DNA of 64,000 bases from Bremia lactucae. Taxonomy: Eukaryota > Oomycota > Peronosporomycetes > Peronosporales > Peronosporaceae. This document shows positions 40,092 through 49,223 of the stretch, one piece after another. The position numbers and the translations under genes are program-made. Each line of letters starts with the position of its first letter. The stretch's first letter is position 1. The notes below the pieces were generated by a model, which saw only the letters and a program-made list of their open reading frames with translations, had not been told where the DNA came from and made no database searches. The DNA is taken from NCBI RefSeq assembly GCF_004359215.1, contig NC_090617.1:2775109-2839108 (forward strand), given 5' to 3'.

Positions 40092-40212
40092 CCGATGTAA
40101 TCAAAAATGATGGATCTGACCAATCAACATCGTTTTTAAAAAATTAAGAGGTCACATAGCGACCACTCCATCCAATGACATTCAGAGTGATTGTCGTTTA
40201 AGGAAGGGGCGA

Positions 40213-40665
40213 TGTAACGGGGTGTATCGTTACATGAAATTAACACTTAAAGGTTGTTAATTAATATATCTAAAAGGTCGTTAGTATTTAAAGGATATTA
40301 CTTTTTATTGTAATATTCAGAATTCTTATTCATAAATAGGTATTGATTAATATACTTATTTATTCCGCAGACTAATCAGCTGTAGGAGTAATCAAAGAGA
40401 GAGTTACAGATAAGATAGAGATAAGAATTCATTTACATGTTTAATATTAGATAATAATTAAGTTAGCATTTACAAAGATAGAACAAGAGACACTTAATTG
40501 TATTTAATACAGTTTTTCTTTTACCCTCTTTGTAGCAAGTGTTTTAAAGAGAGTCTTCCTCTGCACGTACTAGTGTACGTGAAATAACGTAAGGCACCAC
40601 TCGCAACTGAAGCAGTGCAAAGTGGACTTGGACTGAAACAGTACAAGTCGTAGTGCCCCGTTACA
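40213..40665 (+). repeat. Complete Gypsy 3' LTR (453 bp)
   Basis: By eye identical to 31567-32019, including the flanking PPT and the 15 bp after the LTR (CAAGCGACTACTGTA). It closes the 35-40-kb element. The shared 15 bp on the right belong to the element interior at 32 kb, so this LTR is not followed directly by host DNA. Confidence 0.9.
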
Positions 40666-40680
40666 CAAGCGACTACTGTA

Positions 40681-41341
40681 ATGATACAGAATGTGCTAGG
40701 TTGCCTTCGTTCGTGACAGCAAGCGCTTCCGAGTTTAATCCTTCAAGTCTCTCTTGTTCATTTAATTCCTGCAATACCTGCTCCGCAATTCACTGCAAAA
40801 GTCTGCATTTTAAATCATTGGAGAGCTCGAATTTGAAGCGACCTTGTCGATTATAGGCGCTTCTCGACGACAATTAGAAAGAGCGCGTCATCAGTCAAAA
40901 CGTGTGACGAGGACAACGACGTCAACAATCCTCGCTTCACGTCGGCCTTGTATCGCGAAGAGGCTTGGACAGTTTCGTCTGTTGGTTTTTCGTATCCAGT
41001 ATTCTTAAATCCTCGCTTCACGTCGGCCTTGTATCGCGAAGAGGCTTGGACAGTTTCGTCTGTTGACTCCTCATATCCAGTATTCTTGATGCCACAAAAG
41101 AGCTTCATGAAGTAAAGGTCCGCTGAAGATCATCAAAGACCGAAGTCTCGCATTGCCGTCAAATTTGTACACGCTCAAGAGTGCCATGAATTGCATCGAT
41201 TTGGCATTGATAGCAGCTTTTGATGAATCCATGCAATTGGCTGCTATACTCGGATAAAACGAGCCGTGGTATGTCATTTCCGTGATAAATATCGATATCT
41301 GAAATAGTAGCCATAATGCGATAATCACGCACGTCTATCAC
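40681..41341 (-). pseudogene. Decayed host-like gene with a 27-residue tandem repeat
   Basis: Minus-strand frames without transposon hallmarks. 41341-41159 (V-R-D-Y-R-I-M-A-T-I-S-D-I-D-I-Y), an overlapping 41328-41071 frame, then 41108-40851 with two copies of a 27-residue unit (G-Y-E-K-P-T-D-E-T-V-Q-A-S-S-R-Y-K). After a stop the next frame has Q-G-R-F-K-F-E-L-S-N-D-L-K and E-Q-V-L-Q-E-L-N-E-Q-E-R-L. The composition looks like a real protein that has lost its frame. Product unrecognised. It is flanked by Gypsy and divergent LTRs. Confidence 0.35.
40927..41088 (-). repeat. Two tandem 81-bp repeats
   Basis: AATCCTCGCTTCACGTCGGC starts at 40927 and again at 41008, a period of 81 bp (27 codons). 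The copies are identical for about 60 bp and differ near GTTGGTTTTTCG versus GTTGACTCCTCA. In-frame length suggests the duplication arose while the frame was coding. Confidence 0.85.
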
Positions 41342-41489
41342 CAGAAAGCAGCCAAGTTTATATGTATGAGAAGGAGGGGTCTATTGTGTTTTTTTATAAG
41401 AAGAGGTAGATTAAGAATTTCGAGTCAAAGAGGGGTATATAATGAAAGTTCTCTAAACAATATTTCCCATGACACATTTTTATCGTTAT
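41342..41489. other. Short AT-rich spacer
   Basis: No feature recognised before LTR-like sequence begins. Confidence 0.3.
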
Positions 41490-41879
41490 TAATTTTGACT
41501 TGATAGTTCGAATATTACCAAATTTGGTAATATTGACGCAATAAGATATAATTCTATTGTTTGGTCGTTATAAGTTTAAATCAAACCCACCAATCGTTTT
41601 CTTAGACGATAAGGCGTTGTGCAAGCAGGCGCATTGCATAATTGGCTATTAATATATTAAGGCCAGTAGATAGAAGATCGTTCTGAAAGAAACTTAATCG
41701 ATTAATAATTTTGCTTTTTACTTATTCCAAAGGCTTAGAATTTAGATTAAGTAGCTAAGACTGCTTATGCGTTTAGAGCCTTCCTTTGCACGTCGTGTAA
41801 ATGAAGTAGTCGACGCACCCCTCCTTCACTGTAATCATTATAGGCTGACTAGCATACTAGCAAAGAAGGCCCCATTACA
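41490..41879 (+). repeat. Divergent-subfamily LTR (solo or truncated)
   Basis: Contains TAATATTGACGCAATAAGAT, AGATTAAGTAGCTAAGACTG, CCTTTGCACGTCGTGTAAAT and ends GGCCCCATTACA at 41879. Same word order as the fragments at 20.75 and 22.2 kb. It is followed within a few bases by a Gypsy gag leader. Confidence 0.6.
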
Positions 41880-41889
41880 CCTGGATACA

Positions 41890-44800
41890 CGTTCAACGGC
41901 CTGCATGGCAGGTTCCATAAAAAATGGAAATATTCAATGAAGAACTAGAAATCTTTCCAGTCCCTCAAGAAGACTATCACGCAACGCGTGAAAGGTAAAG
42001 TTCTTTAAGTGACCTCGAATGGAGAGCGATCGAGTGCATGAGTTCGGTCGTAAGCGGGCTAGTCGTTAGTGCCGTATCGTTCGCTCTACAAAGAGACGAG
42101 AAACATGCGGCTATAGCCGAGTTCATATATCATGAACTCGACGGGGCCCAAGAGAAAATAGCATTGCTTCACCATGAACGCTCTTAACACGCGAAGGTGT
42201 TGAGAGAACAGGGTTCTTAACGGTTAGAACTATTGAAACACCGCATTTACATGGTGCTAGCGGTTCGACACTTTCACGTCGACACGAAATATTGAAGACT
42301 GAGATCTCTAAAATTAAGGGAGTCGACGGCGACTTCCTTTTAAGAGGGTTCGTCAAATTTACGACGCCATTGAAGCTCGCCGCATCAATGATGATGCGGC
42401 GAACGTAAAATTTGGCATGTCTAACTTAGCCGGACGTGCCAAATTTTGGGCCTTAGGGATCAAATTTCACGACCTTTTAGGTTTTGGGTCGTAATAGGTC
42501 TTTAAGGCCCGGCTCAGGCCAACATTTGAGCCGCCACGTGCCGGGCCAGGGCTCGAGCCGAGCTCCTGAATTTGAAGCAGGGCAAGCGTAATCTTCATGT
42601 TTGTGCCCAACGTACACGATTCCTTGTGATTGTGTATTGAGTAATCCATTAGATGCATTAGCGCAGGTGTCTGTGTTTATTAAAGGTCTTGCAGACGGTC
42701 CTTTAACGACTAACCGCGTCAAAAACGGTCGGGTTCAGTAGGTGCAGAAAACCCTACTGATCCAGCAATGTCAAAATAATTTGCAGGGCTTTTGACGGAA
42801 GTTGCTCCTCACACACAAATATTGTGTAATTGCCCCAGGTGATGAGTCAACCTCATCTACTTTGAAATTGTAGTGGCAAATAGATTGCTATAGTCGATTG
42901 TGAGGGCGGAGGCAAACTCATTCGACGCCAATTGCTAGTAGGTCACAGGCTCAAAAATCATTGAGCGCGATATATCTCGAACGAGGTTGACAGTGCGCCT
43001 CGCAACAGGCGCACCTGTAATGTTAAGAAACGCGTAGTTGGCATCAAGTTTTATCTGTAACGTTAAGAAACCTGTAGTTGGTATCTAAACGTATAAGTGT
43101 ACACAATGCGATAATATTTTCATTGTTCTGGATTATGATGACAAATTTGATATCATCCTTGGATTAACATGGCTAAGAAAGTACGAGCCATGCATAAATT
43201 AGCAGCATTAAGCCGTTACGATGCCTGCTCTCGCTCATCAGAAAGCCGTCTAATGAACGTCTTGGAGCTTTCCCAAAGGTGTGGAGGTCTTATGAGCGAG
43301 TACGATGGCCTCACCTGGGGTACGGTCCCCAGTACGACTGCACGAGACCTCATCGTAAAAACTTATCACATGGTGGAGTTAGATATCGACTGCTGTGCAT
43401 AAAATCATGTAGCTCGAAGTTCGACCACTCGAATAAGTGGGTCGACAGAAACAAGGATGCTTGTTTCGAAAGCAACATCTAAGAAAGTTTATAACACCTG
43501 TCTATAAGAGACAGTGCGAAAGGCCTAGGTCAACTGGAGAGTCGATCGTAGGGACTCTCGTCGGTGTTGCGCAACCACAGCTAGAGGAAATTGAAGAGGT
43601 GAGGAGGATACTCCTAAAATAAAACTTGAGCGTACAAGTCCCCGAAAATCTGCGGGAATAGGTCCCCAGGAAACTGTGGTAAAAGGTTCCCAGGAACCCT
43701 TTTGAAAATAAGTTCCAAAGAAAAATCTGATACATTAAATGTCTTCGTAAACAAGAGATCAAGTGAAGGTGCTTATACACTTGATCTGATAGCGCCTCCG
43801 AAATTTATTTTGGAGATAACTCAGTTGCCAGTGCCGGTCTGCGTACTAGCAAAGTCAAGCAGATCTGCGCACTTATCACAGATGACAATTACGTAGCCGA
43901 TATTTGGTCGAAAAATTATTTTCCGAGAATAAATGGGTTCTCAGCAGCTCATCGATGGACGAAAGTATCCTCGATGAGAAGGCTTGCATTGAACGTTTTG
44001 CGTCCCAATATTAAGAGTCTTTTTAGACAATTTTTTTTTGGATGTACTCCTGAATCCGTACCGTGCGAGTTGCCTACGGATAAAGGCACTCGATACGAAA
44101 TCGACCTGATTCAGATTTAAAATACTGCTTCATACAGCAGTGGTCATTGCCTCATGAACATGTATCAGCTTTCGACGAATTCTTTGCCGATCGCTTAGCA
44201 GCGGCCATGTGAGGGAGTCGACCTCCACAAATAGCTCTACGACATTCTGTATGCGTAAAAGAAAAGTAGGATGGCGGATTGTTCGTGCGTTCAAAAACTT
44301 AAGCGCTGCAGCGTTACCGGCTAAATCTCCGAAACCACGAAAATACGTAATCATTGATGGTTGACGATATGTCAAAGAGTACTATATTTTCGTCAATGGA
44401 TCTGATGGGTGGATTTTTCAAATCCTTATGCGCGAACAGAATATTCCGTTCACAGAAGTAAGCACCTCAAGTGGAATGCTATGGGAGTGGCTTATTATGC
44501 CCACAGGAGCTTAGCAATGCCCCTGCGACATTCAACAAATGTGTAACCAAATCTGTTGAGATCGGTGCGGGAATTCACACCGATTTATTTTGATGATGAC
44601 TTCGTTCATAGCAGAGCTATGACCGGAAATTTGGGCGTTGAAGTACATTCTAACGACGTCTGAAAGGTTCTTACACTTATGCGTAAGCATAAGTTGTATG
44701 CAAATCTTAACAAGTGTGTATTCGCTGCAAGCGAAAAAATACCACTTCTTGGGTGCATTGTGGGTAAACACGGTGTACGCCCTGAGCCTGAAAATACGCA

Positions 44801-45205
44801 ATTATGCCGATACGACAGCACATCTTTCTTCTTGGATGAAAATAAATGAAGAATGGTCATAGAACGCTGATCGTCAGCGTTTCTTTGAGAGTATCAAGCA
44901 AAGCTTGTTGCAATCGCCATTATTGATAACGGATCAAGACAGACCATACCATGTGATTTTATGATGCCAGCGATCTTTCAAACGGCTGTGCGTTAATGCA
45001 ATATGACACAGACGGCGTAGAGCGTGTCGTCTGGTATCAGTAGCGTGACACAATTATCCAGTGCATGACAAGGAACCCCATGCTATAAAATATGCACTGG
45101 CTAAGTTTGGGTTTATCTCTTTGGAGAGAGACCCGTTCATTGTTTATACGGACCAAGCATCACTACGCACGGCCGTAAGCAGTCAACGCGTCTCGCAAAT
45201 AAACT
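41890..45205 (+). mobile_element. Ty3/Gypsy remnant, heavily decayed
   Basis: Gag-like sequence at 42000-43050 (E-F-I-Y-H-E-L-D-G-A-Q-E-K at about 42120) in broken frames. The protease/spacer boundary is at 43169-43480 (M-A-K-K-V-R-A-M-H-K-L-A-A-L, parallel to 29514). Spacer at 43700-44000, RT at 44030-44870 with stops throughout (S-N-A-P-A-T-F-N-K recognisable, the Y-x-D-D area degraded), RNase H at 44870-45205. It ends abruptly at 45205, joined to gag sequence of the opposite orientation. Confidence 0.65.
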
Positions 45206-45576
45206 TAGAGATGTCAATCTTTAAGGTTTCGGAATGACGCGTGTGCGTCACACCAGGCACAGGGATATGTACCACCAGTTGTGCCTGTTGAGAGCCTTGC
45301 TGATTAAGCAAGGCTTCCTTCTCCTCTCGTCAAGTTCATGTTGTTTGAACTTGGCGATGGCTGAATGAATGGCATCTCTGCCGTAACCGGACAGCATGGC
45401 CAAGATTGCATTTTTCCCTACGGTCGAACTCATTCGTTGGACTGCACTCCTTTCTATGTCACTTAGAAAAGAGTAGCTATCACGCGAAACATGATGCGTG
45501 TTTCCATTATCACAGAACATGTCCATGTTAGATAATAGAACTGTGGTCCTTGGATGGACTACAAACTCCTACCAGG
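45206..45576 (-). pseudogene. Gypsy gag start and leader, inverted relative to the left neighbour
   Basis: Frame 45526-45248: M-D-M-F-C-D-N-G-N-T-H-H-V-S-R-D, E-R-S-A-V-Q-R-M-S-S-T-V and F-K-Q-H-E-L-D-E. Between the ATG and the LTR (45527-45576) lies the leader with a likely primer-binding site: TGGTAGGAG on the minus strand just inside the LTR. Confidence 0.65.
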
Positions 45577-45960
45577 TGTAACGGGGCACTACTGACTTGT
45601 ACTGCCTCAGTGCAAGTGGTGCCTCACGTCACCTAACGTACACTAGTACATGCAAAGGAAGACTCTCTCAAAAACACTTGCTTTACAGAGGGTCAATTAA
45701 AAACTGTATTAATATAGTTCAGTTAATTATTAGCTAATACAAAACATGTCATGAAGTCGTATCGGTCTTTCTCTTTGCGCGCGTTCAGCGCTGACTGGAC
45801 CGCGGAGATTGTTGAAATAATGGTCTATATCTACCAATGGATAAGCTTTTAGAAAATTTTAATGTAAAGTAATATTCTCCAAATATTATCGACCTTTTAG
45901 ATAATACATTATTCAACAACCTTTAAGTGTTAATTTCATGTAACGATACACCCCGCTACA
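45577..45960 (-). repeat. Gypsy LTR, reverse orientation
   Basis: TGTAACGGGGCACTACTGAC at the left and CGATACACCCCGCTACA at the right. Adjoins a gag leader on the left (5' LTR of that gag) and host-like coding sequence on the right. Bases 45885-45960 are the start of the 3.34-kb duplicated unit. Confidence 0.8.
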
Positions 45961-46483
45961 TGCGTTGTATTACAGCAGAAGATGCCATGATGGCACGGGA
46001 TTTGGTTCTTACGGCCCGTCGTCCTCCAGACGGACCCATTCTTAAACAAAAGGTTGTATCAAATGACAGGCTGCAAAGTCAAGATCAAGACGCTTCACTA
46101 ACGCCGGAAAACTTGTCTGAAATGATGGAATGGGAAGAGTCGACCATGACGCTAGAAGAGGAAGTGAAGGAAAATGAAGTGGCTTTGACGGAGGAGACTG
46201 CGAGAATTGATGCATTAGAAGACAAAGAAGAAGATATTTGCGATTGTGAACGGGATCCAGGAGTGTCGAATGGAGACTGGGATACATTCGAACAAGCCAA
46301 AGCAATGTTTGCGGCACATCTCAATAGTTTAAAGCAAGCCCGTGACGAAGCAAAACTTGCGGAAGAGCGACTGCGTGTAGCGGCTATTCAGGAGAAGATT
46401 CGTCAAATGTCTCCCTGTTCGGCGAAATATCAGTGGTTTAAAATGGAAGTGGATGGCGCTGTGGTGGAGGACTTCGAGTCCAG
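45960..46483 (+). CDS. Captured host-like coiled-coil coding segment (copy 1)
   Basis: The open frame continues from the LTR end (ATG at 45960) for about 174 codons with host-like composition. It has D-A-M-M-A-R-D-L-V-L-T-A-R-R-P-P, a strongly acidic stretch (T-L-E-E-E-V-K-E-N-E-V), C-D-C-E-R-D-P-G-V-S, then a coiled coil (F-E-Q-A-K-A-M-F-A-A-H-L-N-S-L-K, E-E-R-L-R-V-A-A-I-Q-E-K) and Y-Q-W-F-K-M-E-V-D-G. At about 46484 it switches into the antisense of Gypsy RT, adding about 37 non-native codons before a stop at 46595. The ACAGCAG near its start could be a retained splice acceptor. No transposon family matches, so I take it as a gene piece captured by the element. Product unknown. Confidence 0.45.
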
Positions 46484-49222
46484 TTTGAGCTCGATCTCAT
46501 GTCGAGTGCCTTTATCCTTTGGCAACTCGCATGGAACTGCTTCAGAGAATACATCCCTGAATTCAATCAAATCTTTGTATAAAGGATTTGTCTGAAGTGA
46601 CTCCCAGGATTCAGTAGCCTATATCTTAATCCGACTATTTACATCGAGAACACTTTCGTCTGTCGATGAGCTACTGAGAACCCGCTCGTCCTCTGCAAAA
46701 ATTAAAAAGCACAAATTCTGATAATATTTTAAATTGACTTTGCATAAAATCGATCAAAGGGGCAGCCTAGAAGCTTTAAAGAAACTAAATGAGAATTCGG
46801 TTAATTTATCTATAGAAAAAATAAAAATTTCAATGGAAATTAATAATTTATTATTATTTATATGAAATAAACGGTGTTTCAGTTGAATATGCAAAAAGGA
46901 TTTTTAATGAAATTATATTTTAATTCAGATAAATGTATCTGTAAATAAGTCATTATTTACCTATTATTGAAGATCGGTTACGTATTCGTCCTCTGTGATG
47001 AGTATGCACATCTGCTTGATTCTACCACTATATCTCTCAAGAACCGTTTAGGTTCTAGGGTTGGCAAAAGAATTATCTTCGAAGTTAACTTCGGAGGCGC
47101 ATACAGATCACGAGTATTAGCGCCTACTCTTGATCCGTCATTAAACAAAAAATTCAATTTCTCGGTTTTATCCTGAGATTTCTCCACAGGCTGCCGAGGG
47201 ATCAATACCTCGGGATGCTGAAGTCTAGTCACTTCAGCATTAATTATTTGAGGACATTTTTCATCAAGTACGTGGGGACTTATTTCCTTAACGTCTGCCA
47301 ACTGTGATTGCACTATTACAGTCGAGTCTTCTACGGTCGGCTCTCTACTCGACCTAGGATCATCGTGTTGTCCATTTTGGACAACCGGTACCTTCCTTGA
47401 ATGTCGCCCGCTAGGCGTACATTCATATCTCAATCCAGTCGACTAATTAGAGTGGTGGACCTTCGGCGCTGCCTGTGCATTCGCACAGCCGCCGGCAGCT
47501 GACTCCACAGGGTGATTAGTAATCACACTGTGATCTTATGCAGTCGTACTAACGACCGTACCACAAGTGAGGCTATCGCACGCCATCTACTCACTCGTAG
47601 TACATCCACACACTTGTTTTCATCCCAAGACGTTCATCAGATAGCCGTCTGATGAACAGGTGGCAGGCATCTTTACGGATCGGTGCTGCCAGCCAATTCC
47701 CTGCTCATATTCTCCGAGATAAGGTAAACCTAGGATGACGTCAAATTTGTCATCCAAATCCAGCACGATGAATCATCGTTGTACTGTAAATCTTTTAACG
47801 TGTAGTGAAATTCTACTACGCGTTTCATTGCTATTATCGATGCGCCTGTCGCTAGGCGCACCGTCATCCTCGTTGCAGGGATGTCGCGCTTAACATATTT
47901 GAGCCTGCGACCCTCTTGCGACTGGCGACGAATATGATTACTCGACGCCTCACAGTCCACTAGGGCTTTAAGTGACAAATCATTTGTCACTTCTAGCTTC
48001 AAGGTGATGAGGGATAACTCATTGCCAGGTGCAGAGACACATAATGACTTTATGTCTGGAGCAACTTTTGTCAAGAGATTTGCAAATTCGCGTGAGGTTG
48101 CTAGAATCAGTAGGCGTTGCGCCCCTACTGACCCTGACCGTTTTTTGGCGGTCTGCCTCGTTGTTGTGATTTCGACACAACGTCAGACCCCCGACCGTTG
48201 CCATTTTTGACATTTGATCCATAATTACGTTCAGTACCTTTCGGTGCTGGGCTTGGAGCACTACATTCATTTAGCGTAGTGACCTAACTTTGTCAGCGAT
48301 TGCGTTTCTGCAATCGCTTGTAGTTCGAAAAGCGAGGTTTCTCGCTTTTGACCTAAAAGAGGTCCATAGATTATGGACCTTCAAGCTCGTGTCGTCTTGG
48401 AGGACAATACGATGACGAACTAGCTTGAGCCTGTCTCAAGCTAAAGTCCTCCTGTTCCACAACTGATATCGCTTCTTCAAGCGTATCCAGTTCCAAGCGG
48501 AACAGGTGGGTCTTTACGGGACCATCCGTACGACCTTACATGAACACCGTAATCAATGTGTGTTCATGATGTGGGTTGTTCGTAATAAAAGTCGCCAAGA
48601 GTCGTTCGTCCTTGGCATATGCGTGAACATCACGCTTGCCTTGCTTGAGTTTCAAAAGCTTCGATCGAGCTCTGAACTCAGCCCTAGGCGGTTCAAACGT
48701 CTGTTTGAGTCGGGCTTTAAGAGCCTTTAGTGACCCACAGACATCTGGGTCGCGCAACTTAAGGCCTAGTCCAAAAGTTTTGGCACGACCTGCCAAATAT
48801 GTCTGAGCAAATTCGACTTGCATTTGCTCGTCGACGATGTGACTAACCTTATGGCATTGTTCAGTTCGACAAACTATTTTAAGAGGAAGTCTTCTTCGAC
48901 TCCCCTACACTTAGAGATGTCGATCGTTAAGGTATCGGGACGACGCGTGTGCGTCATCCCAGGTACAGGGGTCTGTACCTGTTGCAACCTCAACAGCTCT
49001 GCCTGTTGAGAGCCTTGCTGATTGAGTAAGGCTACTTTCTCCTTCGCCCCGTCAAATTCATGTTGTATGAGCTTGGCGATGGCTGATTGGAGGGCATCTC
49101 TATCCAACCCGGACAGCATGGCCAGAATGGCCTCAGTCCCTAAAGTCGAACCCATTCGTTCGACCGCACTCTTTTCTGTGTAACTTAAAAAGGAAGAGCT
49201 ATGACGAGGAACGCGATGCGTA
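46484..49222 (-). mobile_element. Ty3/Gypsy internal region (RT start, spacer, protease, gag), copy 1
   Basis: From right to left: gag 49155-48230 (L-D-R-D-A-L-Q-S-A-I-A-K-L-I-Q-H, L-A-G-R-A-K-T-F-G-L-G, F-E-P-P-R-A-E-F-R-A-R), a degraded zinc knuckle near 48290, protease 48074-47730 with A-L-V-D-C-E-A-S-S-N-H (catalytic-loop Gly replaced by Glu), spacer 47433-46978 and RT start at 46570-46484. The rest of pol is absent, replaced by the host-like ORF. An AT-rich insert lies at 46697-46968. Confidence 0.75.
46697..46968. repeat. AT-rich insertion of unknown origin in the Gypsy spacer
   Basis: About 270 bp of very AT-rich sequence replaces about 13 bp of spacer present in the 16.6-kb copy (between GCAAAAATTA and ATCGGTTACG). 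No frame of note, no inverted ends and no clear target duplication. It recurs in copy 2 at about 50036-50307. Base composition is unlike nuclear neighbours and could be organellar. Confidence 0.55.
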
Positions 49223-49223
49223 N

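Larger units (their letters stand above)
35066..40212 (+). mobile_element. Ty3/Gypsy chromovirus, gag-less copy with pol, chromodomain and antisense ORF
   Basis: The longest pol copy in the window. Spacer 35066-35560, RT 35570-36511, RNase H 36508-37030, integrase zinc finger 37099-37461, integrase core about 37470-37960, integrase C-terminus 38250-38664, linker and chromodomain 38680-39102, 3' region with the antisense ORF to 40200, PPT at 40200-40212, LTR 40213-40665. Frame breaks lie between most domains. The chromodomain identifies the clade: chromoviruses use it to direct integration to marked chromatin. Confidence 0.85.
45885..49222. repeat. 3.34-kb direct duplication, copy 1
   Basis: 45885-49222 repeats as 49224-52561 with a constant offset of 3339 bp. 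The two copies are separated by a single N (49223). By eye I found one difference, C at 47621 versus T at 50960. Contents: LTR end, host-like ORF, Gypsy RT start, spacer, protease, gag. The single N and near-identity suggest two contigs or haplotypes joined without collapsing their overlap, rather than a true tandem duplication. Confidence 0.9.

Noticed and set aside
46042..46317. Minus-strand 91-codon frame (and its copy at 49381-49656)
   Set aside because: Shadow of the host-like coiled-coil ORF. Its Leu/Pro/Ser content reflects the complement of Glu/Lys codons.
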